From NCBI RefSeq assembly GCF_947493765.1, contig NZ_CANLSZ010000010.1, positions 26,926-90,925 on the forward strand: a stretch of DNA of 64,000 nt. The letters are read 5' to 3'. Below, piece by piece: positions 52,764 to 60,364 of this stretch (position 1 is the stretch's first letter; every line of letters begins with the position of its first letter). The stretch comes from an uncultured Arthrobacter sp. Its GTDB lineage: Bacteria > Actinomycetota > Actinomycetes > Actinomycetales > Micrococcaceae. The position numbers and the translations under genes were made by a program. The notes under the pieces are model-generated. The model saw nothing but the letters and a program-made list of their open reading frames with translations. It made no database searches and was not told the origin of the DNA.

Positions 52764-53792
52764 ATGGCTCGCATCGGGATCCTGACCAGCGGCGGCGACT
52801 GTCCCGGGCTCAACGCGGTGATCCGCTCCTGCGTGCTGCGGGGCATCCGCGTCCACGGCGACGAGTTCGTGGGGTTCACGGACGGCTGGCGGGGTCTGGT
52901 GGAGGGCAGCACCATCACCCTCGACGGCATCAGTGTGCGGGGTATCGCCGGTCTCGGCGGGACCATCCTCGGGACCTCGCGTGTCAGCCCTCTCGGGGAG
53001 GGCGGCGGCGTGGAGCGGGTCCGCGCGAATCTGCGCACGGAAGGGGTGGACGCGCTGATCGTGATCGGCGGCGAGGGCACCATGGCGGCGGCGAAGATCC
53101 TCAGCGACGCGGGCATCCGCATCGTCGGCGTACCCAAGACCGTGGACAACGATCTCTCCGCCACCGACTTTTCCTTCGGGTTCCACACCGCCGTCGAGAT
53201 CGCCACGGAGGCGATCGACCGGCTCAAGACCACGGGGCAGTCCCATCACCGCTGCATGATCGCGGAGGTCATGGGCCGGCACGCCGGGTGGATCGCGCTC
53301 TACGCGGGGATGGCGAGCAGCGCCCACGCCATCCTGATCCCGGAGCAGACGGCCACCCTCGACCAGATCTGCGACTGGGTGGAGGGCCCGTTCCGGCGTG
53401 GCCGCACGCCGCTCGTGGTGGTGGCGGAGGGCTTCGTCTCCGCGGACATGACCGCGCCGCACGCCGATCGCGGACTCGACGGCTTCAACCGGCCGCGGCT
53501 GGGCGGCATCGGCGACCGGCTGGCGCCCGTCGTCGAGGAACGCACCGGCATCGAGACCCGTTCGACGACGCTCGGCCACATCCAGCGCGGCGGCGCCCCG
53601 AGCGCCACGGACCGGGTGCTGGCCACCCGGCTGGGACTCGCGGCGGTCGACGCCATCCACGACCGGGCCTGGGGCAGGATGGTCGCAACACGCGGGGACG
53701 AGATCGTCCACGTGGACCTGGCCGACGCCGTCGGGCAGCTCAAGACCGTGCCGCAGCACCGGTACGACGAGGCCACCTACCTCTTCGGGTAG
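52764..53792 (+). CDS. pfkA: 6-phosphofructokinase
   Basis: A 342-residue phosphofructokinase: ILTSGGDCPGLNAVIR, the nucleotide motif IGGEGTMAAAK, VPKTVDNDL, EVMGRHAGWIAL and HIQRGGAPSATDR. Gly in GGEGT favours ATP over pyrophosphate, although the Lys in PKTVDND is also found in PPi enzymes; the combination is usual for actinobacterial ATP enzymes. ATG 52764 chosen with an AAGAGG site. It feeds glycolysis and lies beside the dihydroxyacetone kinase/aldolase operon. Confidence 0.93.
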   Translation: MARIGILTSGGDCPGLNAVIRSCVLRGIRVHGDEFVGFTDGWRGLVEGSTITLDGISVRGIAGLGGTILGTSRVSPLGEGGGVERVRANLRTEGVDALIVIGGEGTMAAAKILSDAGIRIVGVPKTVDNDLSATDFSFGFHTAVEIATEAIDRLKTTGQSHHRCMIAEVMGRHAGWIALYAGMASSAHAILIPEQTATLDQICDWVEGPFRRGRTPLVVVAEGFVSADMTAPHADRGLDGFNRPRLGGIGDRLAPVVEERTGIETRSTTLGHIQRGGAPSATDRVLATRLGLAAVDAIHDRAWGRMVATRGDEIVHVDLADAVGQLKTVPQHRYDEATYLFG

Positions 53793-53868
53793 GTGGAACG
53801 CCGGGCGCACGACGGCGGGCCGGGTGCGGTTCCGAGCACGACGGCGCCGGATCACCACCGCCACCACG

Positions 53869-53911
53869 ACGACGGCGGGCCGACCACCCGAGGTGATCGG
53901 CCCGCCGTCGT
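53869..53911. terminator. long-stem bidirectional terminator
   Basis: A 15-bp perfect stem, ACGACGGCGGGCCGA (53869-53883) with TCGGCCCGCCGTCGT (53897-53911), 13-base loop, between convergent pfkA and dhaK. Further partial copies of ACGACGGCG occur just upstream. Confidence 0.75.
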
Positions 53912-53923
53912 GCGCTGACAGTT

Positions 53924-54919
53924 CTAGAATGCGCGGATCGGGATCTCCGCCGGATCCTCGAGCAGCGACTCGATCTCGTCGTCGAGCTTGACCAGGGTGA
54001 TCGAGGCGCCGGCCATGTCCAGGGAGGTGCAGTACTCCCCCACATAGCTGCGGCCCACGGTGATGCCCTGCTCCGCGAGGCGCTTGTGCGCCTGCCCGTA
54101 CAGCAGGTACAGCTCGCTGATGGGGGTGCCGCCGAGGCCGTTGACCATGAGGGCCACGCGGTCGCCGTCGCTGAACGGCAGGTCCTTCACCACCGGGGTG
54201 AGGAGCTCCTCGACGATCTCGTTGGCGGGCATCATCTTGGCCCGCCGGCGTCCCGGCTCCCCGTGGATGCCCACACCCATCTCGATCTCGTCCTCGCCGA
54301 GCTCGAACAGCGGGCTGCCCTTCGCGGGTGGTGTGCACGCGGTCAGCGCGACACCCATGGAGCGGGTCACGGAATTGACCTTCTCGCCGATCCGGATCAC
54401 CTCGTCCAGGTCGGCACCCCGCTCGGCGGCTGCGGCCACGGCCTTGATGACGAAGAAGTTCCCTGCCACACCGCGGCGGCCGATCGTGTAGGTGGAGTCC
54501 TCCACGGAGACGTCGTCGTTGATGAACAGCGTCTTCACCTCGATGCCCTCGGCGGAGGACATCTCCTGCGCCATCTCGAAGACCATCTTGTCGCCGGTGT
54601 AGTTGTTGACCAGCAGCAGCACGCCCTTCGGGGAGGCCAGCAGCTTGGTGGTCTCGTACACGTAGTCGAACGGCGGGGCCGCGAAGACGTCGCCCGGGCA
54701 GGCGGCGTCGAGCATGCCCTTGCCCACGATCATCACGTGCGCCGGTTCGTGCCCGGAGCCCGAACCCTGGACGATCGAGACCTTGTTCTGGTCGGGGCCG
54801 TCGGCGCGCATGATCAGGTTGTATTCGGGCACGTACTTCAGGGTGTCCGGGTTCGCGAGCGCGAGGCCCTCGAGCATCTCCGGGACGAACTGCTGGGGAT
54901 CGTTGACGAACTTCTTCAT
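53924..54919 (-). CDS. dhaK: dihydroxyacetone kinase subunit DhaK
   Basis: A 331-residue substrate-binding kinase subunit. Active-site histidines are seen in GSGSGHEPAHVMIVG (H57) and later MGVGIHGEPGRRR, the latter at the position that forms a covalent link with the ketone in this family. It phosphorylates dihydroxyacetone or a related short ketose with DhaL. Last gene of the operon; 44 bases after dhaL. No dhaM gene is in the window, so the phosphate may come from ATP rather than PEP. Confidence 0.92.
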   Translation of the reverse strand: MKKFVNDPQQFVPEMLEGLALANPDTLKYVPEYNLIMRADGPDQNKVSIVQGSGSGHEPAHVMIVGKGMLDAACPGDVFAAPPFDYVYETTKLLASPKGVLLLVNNYTGDKMVFEMAQEMSSAEGIEVKTLFINDDVSVEDSTYTIGRRGVAGNFFVIKAVAAAAERGADLDEVIRIGEKVNSVTRSMGVALTACTPPAKGSPLFELGEDEIEMGVGIHGEPGRRRAKMMPANEIVEELLTPVVKDLPFSDGDRVALMVNGLGGTPISELYLLYGQAHKRLAEQGITVGRSYVGEYCTSLDMAGASITLVKLDDEIESLLEDPAEIPIRAF

Positions 54920-54963
54920 GGCTGCTCCGCGTCGTTGTCGGGGTGGTTGGCTGTCGGTACGTG

Positions 54964-55596
54964 TCAGGGCCAGTCGGCGACGATCCGGTCGACGATGGCC
55001 GCCACGGCCATCGCTCCGGCGTCAGGGGAACCGATGCTGCGCTCCCCGCTGTAGCTCGCGCGGCCGCGCTTGGCCTCGAGTGTCGACGTGGCCTCGGCGC
55101 ACTCGCGGGTCTTGGCGGCGAAGGCCGTCCGGCAGTCCTCGGGCGAGGCGCCGGCGGCAAGCTGGCGCTCGAGTTCGTCGGTGGCCGGGATGAGGGCGTC
55201 CAGGAGGGTCTTGTCACCGAGGTCAGCGTTGCCGCGCGCCTTGATGCCGTCGGTGGCGCCGCGGAGCATGGCGACGACGGCGGTCCCGTCGATCGTGTCC
55301 GCCGTCTTCGCTGCCGCGGAGGCGCGCAGGAACGCGGTCCCCCAGAGGGGGCCGGAGGTGCCGCCGATCCTGCTGGAGATGGCCAGGGCTATCTGCTGCA
55401 GGAAGGTGGCGACGTCGTCGCGCTTGAACGAGTCCCAGTCCGCGAGGACCTTTTCGAAGCCGCGGGCCAGGGAGTAGCCCAGATCGCCGTCGCCCACCAC
55501 GGCGTCCAGGTCACCGAACTCCTTCTCCTTCTCGACGGCGGTCTGCGCCAGGGAGTGGACGGCGAATTCGACGTCGGCGAGATCGGTGGCGCTCAT
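54964..55596 (-). CDS. dhaL: dihydroxyacetone kinase subunit DhaL
   Basis: A 210-residue nucleotide-binding subunit: the Mg-ADP aspartates are in DAVVGDGDLGYSLARG, followed by IGGTSGPLWGTAFLR and the C-terminal GRASYSGERSIGSPDAGA. A Leu stands where many members have His in the GDGDHG motif. Overlaps the HAD-phosphatase gene by four bases. It works with DhaK. Confidence 0.92.
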   Translation of the reverse strand: MSATDLADVEFAVHSLAQTAVEKEKEFGDLDAVVGDGDLGYSLARGFEKVLADWDSFKRDDVATFLQQIALAISSRIGGTSGPLWGTAFLRASAAAKTADTIDGTAVVAMLRGATDGIKARGNADLGDKTLLDALIPATDELERQLAAGASPEDCRTAFAAKTRECAEATSTLEAKRGRASYSGERSIGSPDAGAMAVAAIVDRIVADWP

Positions 55597-56405
55597 GGGG
55601 TCTCCGTTTCGTGGGTCTCGGTCTGGGAAGCAGGGCGAGCTGCGGACAGGAGGGTCTGCAGGGCGTGGAGGGTGACGACGCCGGACGGCCCGGCACCGTG
55701 CGGATCGGCGAGGGTCTCGGCCTGCTCGCCGTCGGAGTCGCCGAGGGAGCTGACCACCAGGGCGGCGCCCGTGAAGTCCTCCTCTCGCGTGAAGCCGCTG
55801 ACCGTCACCACGGTGGTCAAGCCGGCCCCGAGGGCGGCCCGCATCCCGTTGGCGCTGTCCTCGATCACAATCGCGTCCGCTGCGGACACTCCCAGCTCGC
55901 GCAGGGCCAGCAAGTAGATGTCCGGTGCGGGCTTCTTGACGGGCACCACGTCCCCGGCGAAGACCGAGAAGTGCGCGGCGAGCTCGTCACCGACGGCGTG
56001 GGTCAGGACGGCGCGCACGGCGGGTTCGGCGGAGGTGGAGGCGACGGCGAGCGTCCACCCGGCGTCGTGCGCCTCCTGCACGATGCGCGCGATGCCCGGC
56101 CGGGCTGGCATGACCCCGCTCTCGACGAGCTCCTTGTAGATTTCGGTCTTGCGCTTGTGCCAGGCGAGGATCGCGGCGTCAACGGCCGCGTCGTCCATCA
56201 GGCCGAGCGACGCGGCGAGCTCAGGGGTGAGGATGCTGCGCATGCGCTCCTTGCCGCCGCCGATCTTCACCTTCTCGGCGTAGTCCTCGACGCTCCACTG
56301 CACGGGAACGTCGAAGTCGGCGAAAGTCTGGTTGAACGCGGGCAGGTGCCCGTACTGTTCGGTGTCGGCGAGCACGCCGTCGCAGTCGAAGATGAGGGCG
56401 GGCAT
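55593..56405 (-). CDS. HAD-family hydrolase, CbbY / beta-phosphoglucomutase-like
   Basis: A 270-residue HAD subfamily IA protein with D7 and D9 in LIFDCDGVLADT, Ser/Thr motif VASTSAEP, Lys in KKPAPDIYL and IEDSANGMRAAL. The C-terminal 45 residues are an extra acidic tail. It overlaps dhaL and follows the aldolase by two bases. A sugar-phosphate phosphatase or mutase acting between the aldolase and kinase steps is likely; which one is not clear. Confidence 0.88.
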   Translation of the reverse strand: MPALIFDCDGVLADTEQYGHLPAFNQTFADFDVPVQWSVEDYAEKVKIGGGKERMRSILTPELAASLGLMDDAAVDAAILAWHKRKTEIYKELVESGVMPARPGIARIVQEAHDAGWTLAVASTSAEPAVRAVLTHAVGDELAAHFSVFAGDVVPVKKPAPDIYLLALRELGVSAADAIVIEDSANGMRAALGAGLTTVVTVSGFTREEDFTGAALVVSSLGDSDGEQAETLADPHGAGPSGVVTLHALQTLLSAARPASQTETHETETP

Positions 56406-56407
56406 GC

Positions 56408-57271
56408 TCAACGGCCGCCCTTGCCGGCGCTGCCGAACTGGGTGCAGAGCTCGGTGACCATCGCGACGACGTCGGCCCGCGTGTGCTTGAACAGCGACGG
56501 CGGGTCCCACTTGTTGTTCTGCTCGGCCTGCTTCAGGAATGCCAGGCTCGACTGCATGAACGTTTCCTTGAGGGCGGTGGAGATGTTGACCTTCGCGCAG
56601 CCGCGGGCGATGAGGTCGGCGAACTGCTCGTTGCTCAGGCCGCTGCCGCCGTGGAGGGCGATCGGTACGTTCCGCGCCTCCACGATCTGCGTGACGCGCT
56701 CGACGTCGAGCACCGGGGCTGCCTTGTAGCTGCCGTGGGCGTTGCCGATGGACGGGGCGAACACGTCGATCCCGGTGGCGTCGATGAACGCGAGCGCCAC
56801 CTCGAGACTCTGCTGCTGGGACACCTCGTCGGAGCCGTGATCGTCCTCGACGCCGGTGATGGCCTCGATCTCGCCCTCCACCTGCGCGCCGTAGCTGCGC
56901 GCCTCGGCGACGACGTCGATGGTCTGGCGCTGGTTCTCCTCGACCGGCAGCTCGGAGGCGTCGAAGAGCACCGAGTTCCAGCCGACCTTGAGGCATTCGG
57001 TGACCACCGCGCGGTCGGGGCAGTGATCCAGGTGCAGGGTGACGGGCACCTCGATGCCGCGGGTCATGGAGTGCCACATGTCGAAGAGCACGCGGGAGCC
57101 GACACTGCGCACGGTTTTCACGGAGGTCTGCAAGATCACCGGGGAGTTGGCCTCCACCGCGCCCGCCAGGACGGCCTCCATGGTCAGGTCGTTGAAGATG
57201 TTGATGGCAGGCACGCCGTAGCGCGCCTGGAACGCCGGATCGACGATGTCTTTCAGGGGTGCAACGCCCAC
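56408..57271 (-). CDS. class II ketose-bisphosphate aldolase
   Basis: A 287-residue zinc aldolase of the FbaA/GatY/KbaY group: NIFNDLTMEAVLAGA, zinc-site LHLDHCPD, VEGEIEAITGVEDDHGS, IGNAHGSYKAAPVLD and IALHGGSGLS. First gene of the minus-strand operon. It would cleave a ketose bisphosphate to dihydroxyacetone phosphate and an aldehyde; with DhaK/DhaL this suggests a pathway on short ketoses. Divergent from the GlcG/HbpS-family gene. Confidence 0.9.
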   Translation of the reverse strand: MGVAPLKDIVDPAFQARYGVPAINIFNDLTMEAVLAGAVEANSPVILQTSVKTVRSVGSRVLFDMWHSMTRGIEVPVTLHLDHCPDRAVVTECLKVGWNSVLFDASELPVEENQRQTIDVVAEARSYGAQVEGEIEAITGVEDDHGSDEVSQQQSLEVALAFIDATGIDVFAPSIGNAHGSYKAAPVLDVERVTQIVEARNVPIALHGGSGLSNEQFADLIARGCAKVNISTALKETFMQSSLAFLKQAEQNNKWDPPSLFKHTRADVVAMVTELCTQFGSAGKGGR

Positions 57272-57323
57272 GGTGAGTCCTCCTGGTTAGGCTGCTCCCC
57301 ACCGTAGGCGCGCCTCACCCGCG

Positions 57324-57342
57324 GGGGTATGGGTGGTACCCC
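57324..57342. promoter_or_regulatory. inverted repeat in aldolase/HbpS divergent promoter
   Basis: GGGGTA (57324-57329) and TACCCC (57337-57342) form a 6-bp inverted repeat with a seven-base spacer, 53 bases upstream of the aldolase start. A second palindrome AGGCGCGCCT lies at 57306-57315. Candidate operators; regulator not found. Confidence 0.35.
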
Positions 57343-57429
57343 TCCCTCCCCGCTGGGGGTAATCACCACCTCGCCAGCGGACGACGCCGGTGGTTGAGTA
57401 GGCCGCGGCTGCCCAGGCCGCTGCTCTCC

Positions 57430-57469
57430 CTCCGTGCTCCACCACTTCACCTCCGTGCTCCACCACTTC
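57430..57469 (+). repeat. two 19-bp direct repeats upstream of the HbpS-like gene
   Basis: CTCCGTGCTCCACCACTTC at 57430-57448 and again at 57451-57469, a 21-base period (two helical turns), ending 19 bases before the gene. Perfect identity suggests a regulator binding array or a recent duplication. Confidence 0.7.
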
Positions 57470-57488
57470 GACGACGAAGGACACTCCC

Positions 57489-57908
57489 ATGCCCCAAGGA
57501 TCAGTGCTCGAGACCATCACCTCCGAGGAAGCCCGTCGCGTCATCGACGCCGCCGCGGCGAAGGCCACGGAGATCGGCCAGCCGATGGACATCGCCGTCG
57601 TGGACGCCGGCGGCAATCTGAAGGCGCACGTGCGGATGGATGGCGCGAACATCGGCAGCATCACCATCTCGATCAACAAGGCCTACACGTCCGTCGCCTT
57701 CCAGTGCGAGACCGGCGACCTGCAGGGCGTCACGCGGCAGGACGGCCCGATCTACGGGCTGAGCGACGCGCACGGCGGCCGTCTCGCGGTGTTCCCCGGC
57801 GGCATCCCGCTGGTGCGCGACGGCAGCATCATGGGCGCCATCGGCGTCTCCACCGGCACCATCGAGCAGGACCAGGAGGTCGCTGAAGCGGGTGTCGCTG
57901 CCTACTGA
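57489..57908 (+). CDS. GlcG/HbpS-family (heme-binding-like) protein
   Basis: A 139-residue protein of the GlcG/HbpS/PduO-C fold: SEEARRVIDAAAAKATEIG, MDIAVVDAGGNLKAHVRMDG, SITISINKAYTSVAF and PGGIPLVRDGSIMGAIGVSTG. No signal peptide. GAAGGA precedes ATG 57489. Members sit beside glycol, glycerol or dihydroxyacetone operons, as here, and some bind heme or cobalamin-type ligands; exact role unknown. Confidence 0.88.
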   Translation: MPQGSVLETITSEEARRVIDAAAAKATEIGQPMDIAVVDAGGNLKAHVRMDGANIGSITISINKAYTSVAFQCETGDLQGVTRQDGPIYGLSDAHGGRLAVFPGGIPLVRDGSIMGAIGVSTGTIEQDQEVAEAGVAAY

Positions 57909-57941
57909 GGCCCCCTGCTGAGGCTGCTCCCGTCGCGGTGG

Positions 57942-58460
57942 CTATGCCAGGTTGCCCTCACCTGAGGTGCTGGTCTCACGTGAGGTGCCGGTCTCGGCGA
58001 TCCGCTTGATGGCGGCGAGGGTCGTCGGGATGCCGTCGAGCGCCTGCCGGGTCCGGTCGGCGATCTCTGCGGCCGCATCGTCCCCGAACTTCTCCTCGAA
58101 GAAGGCGATGCCGCCCGGCAGGAAGTCCCACGATTCGGTCAGGGTGGTCCCGGTGCCGGCTGGCGTCAGCGTGTAGCCCCAGCGCACCCGATCACCGCCG
58201 ACCGCCCAGGCGAACTCAAGGCCTGGTACTGCGGCCAGGACCTTCGATCGGGTCTCCCACGTGCGGTGCGGAAGCTCATTGTGTCCGGTGAACCAGGCGC
58301 CGACCCGGCCTGCCTCGGCGTCGTCGTCCCACCAGCACCTCGTACACACAGGACTCCACTCACCGGTGCGGGTGATGTCGGAGACGAGGTGGTAGACGGC
58401 GTCCGCCGACGCCTGAACGGTGACGGACTGCTCGTGGTGGCGGATCTCTGTCTGAGTCAT
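57942..58460 (-). CDS. SRPBCC-family protein
   Basis: A 172-residue polyketide-cyclase/START-like protein: VTVQASADAVYHLVSDITRTGEWSP, WFTGHNELPHRTWETRSKV, FAWAVGGDRVRWGYTLTP and TLTESWDF. ATG 58460 starts directly before the domain. The fold forms a hydrophobic ligand cavity. Ligand unknown. Convergent with the HbpS-like gene. Confidence 0.85.
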   Translation of the reverse strand: MTQTEIRHHEQSVTVQASADAVYHLVSDITRTGEWSPVCTRCWWDDDAEAGRVGAWFTGHNELPHRTWETRSKVLAAVPGLEFAWAVGGDRVRWGYTLTPAGTGTTLTESWDFLPGGIAFFEEKFGDDAAAEIADRTRQALDGIPTTLAAIKRIAETGTSRETSTSGEGNLA

Positions 58461-58584
58461 GCGCCCATTCTCACAGAAGCAATCACCGTTTCTCCTGCCC
58501 GATCGCTCGCCAGCGCCAGGATCGGCTTCAGCGCCCTGCGCCCGCATACACTGGGGTCTCGCGTCCGCTACGGAAGGCCCGCAC

Positions 58585-59376
58585 ATGCTGAACACCGAAC
58601 GAACCGGCACCGGAAAACCACTCGTCCTCGTGCACGGGCTCGGTTCGAGCCTCCGCACCTGGGATCCCGTCCTCCCCCTGCTGCAGGACCAGCGCGAGGT
58701 CATCGCCGTCGACCTCCCCGGGTTCGGCGGCAGCGAACCGCTCACGGGCGAGGTGACCATCGAGACCCTCACGGACGCCGTCGGGCAGTTCCTCGAGCAG
58801 GAGAACCTGCTCGACGCCGATCTCGTTGGGAGCTCCATGGGTGCGCGGATCGTGGTCGAGCTGACGCGGCGGGGTCACGCCGGCAACGTGGTCGCCCTCG
58901 ATCCCGGAGGATTCTGGAACGACACCCAGGTGCGCATCTTCAACGGCAGCATCACGGCGTCCATCGCGCTGGTGCGTCGCATCCAGTCCGTCCTGCCGAC
59001 CCTCGTCCGGCAGGCTGCGGGCCGGACGGCGCTGCTCTCCCAGTTCTCGGCGGCCCCCTGGAAGCTCGACCCGGACCTCGTCCTGACGGAGCTCCGCGGA
59101 TTCGCCACCTCGCCTAGTCTCGACGACGCTCGGAAGTCGCTCGCACACGGACCGCGCCAGGCAGGCGCGCCACGGGGGACGCTCAAAGGCCGGCTGGCGT
59201 TCGGCTGGGGTCGGTCGGACAGAGTGACCCCGCTCAGTGAGGCCGCCGTCGCCATGTCTCTCTATCCGGACGCCACCTTGCACGTCTTCGAGGACTGCGG
59301 CCACTTCCCGCATTGGGACCAGCCGCAGGAGACCGCCCGGTTCATCCTCGACGCCACCGCCGCTAGGTCTTCGTAA
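58585..59376 (+). CDS. alpha/beta hydrolase
   Basis: A 263-residue serine hydrolase: oxyanion region LVLVHGLGSSLRTWDPV, nucleophile S84 in VGSSMGARIV, and C-terminal His in EDCGHFPHWDQPQ. GGAAGG precedes ATG 58585, which is preferred over a longer frame. Cytoplasmic; substrate unknown. It is the last gene with the compositional character of the main chromosome before the lower-GC segment begins. Confidence 0.9.
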   Translation: MLNTERTGTGKPLVLVHGLGSSLRTWDPVLPLLQDQREVIAVDLPGFGGSEPLTGEVTIETLTDAVGQFLEQENLLDADLVGSSMGARIVVELTRRGHAGNVVALDPGGFWNDTQVRIFNGSITASIALVRRIQSVLPTLVRQAAGRTALLSQFSAAPWKLDPDLVLTELRGFATSPSLDDARKSLAHGPRQAGAPRGTLKGRLAFGWGRSDRVTPLSEAAVAMSLYPDATLHVFEDCGHFPHWDQPQETARFILDATAARSS

Positions 59377-59529
59377 CTAGCCTCGGAGCCGCGCAACTGG
59401 CAAGGTGAGAACGGAACCCGGAGCAGTTGGTCGCTGATAGTGCTAGGCCACTCGAATATCCGGCCTCGCAAACTTTCGGTCAAGGTAGCCTTAGCTCACT
59501 CCATCATTAAAAAGGGCTAACCTTCGTGA

Positions 59530-60228
59530 ATGAAACTTGTAGAGGACTCACAGATAACACGAAGCGTTGAGATCTTCCTTCAGATCGGGGAAGATCGAAA
59601 ATCAGCGCTTGTTGGCCGAACGCGAAGTTGGGACTTTTGCTTCAACCACTTCCAGTCCAACCCTTATCCGACCAACGACATGCAGCTGAGTTGCCTCCAG
59701 CTCGGCTACTATTTGGCCAGCTGGGGCATGTTGCGCGGCTCTTCGTACCTATTCACAAGCACGAACGCTCGGCACTACTCAGACGCTATTCGTGTAATTG
59801 AGAAGCACAACCCAGAGGTGAACGGCCTCGACGCCCGAAACTACGCAGATCCCCACGCATGTCAAGCCATCCTCGCTGCCTACGACGACCTTCGCTCCAC
59901 GCTCCTTCCAGAGGGAGGATCTCATACGACTCTTGTTAGCAAAGTGATGATGGGAGTCTGGGGCGTGATCCCATCATTCGATACCTATTTCATCAAGGGA
60001 TTTAGACGGCTATCCGACAGGCGCAAGGAAGGAGCGGCGTTCAGAACTGTCAGCGACAAATCATTGACACTCTTAGGCGTGTTTTACTCGGACCATCGTG
60101 CTGAAATCGACAGTCTCACCCAGGCGCATACGACGCTTGATTTCGATTCGGGAAACCTAGGATCACGAGCAATCACCGGTGCGAAGGTGCTCGACATGTT
60201 CGGCTTTGGTACCGGTTACAGGAGCTAG
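59530..60228 (+). CDS. orphan hypothetical protein, 232 aa
   Basis: A 232-residue soluble protein that I do not recognise. It is rich in aromatic residues in the first half (SWDFCFNHFQSN, YYLASWGMLRGSSYLF) and has a conserved-looking segment SKVMMGVWGVIPSFDTYF. No signal peptide or membrane helix. Codon use is much more AT-tolerant (many ATT, TCA, CTT, AAA codons) than neighbours to its left, indicating transfer. ATG 59530 has only a weak AAAGGG site. It converges on the PLD-helicase gene. Context suggests mobile or defence cargo. Confidence 0.65.
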   Translation: MKLVEDSQITRSVEIFLQIGEDRKSALVGRTRSWDFCFNHFQSNPYPTNDMQLSCLQLGYYLASWGMLRGSSYLFTSTNARHYSDAIRVIEKHNPEVNGLDARNYADPHACQAILAAYDDLRSTLLPEGGSHTTLVSKVMMGVWGVIPSFDTYFIKGFRRLSDRRKEGAAFRTVSDKSLTLLGVFYSDHRAEIDSLTQAHTTLDFDSGNLGSRAITGAKVLDMFGFGTGYRS

Positions 60229-60364
60229 TGAAGCAGGCAAGACGATGATTCCGTACTACTCGGCTCACCGTCCCTTATCGAATATGTTGGAAAGCCGTCG
60301 ACGATCAAACCATTTTTCGCTGCGCTACCTGCGCGACTTTTAGGCAAGCTGTTTGTAACTACAG

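Noticed and set aside
53802..53911. Repeated ACGACGGCGGG motifs as a possible repeat family
   Set aside because: Best explained as one strong terminator stem plus partial copies; too few and too short for a REP-type family.
59481..59526. DtxR/IdeR-like iron boxes (AAGGTAGCCTTAGC and AAAGGGCTAACCTT) before the orphan gene
   Set aside because: Each matches only part of the consensus and the region is AT-rich, so chance similarity is likely; no iron gene is adjacent.
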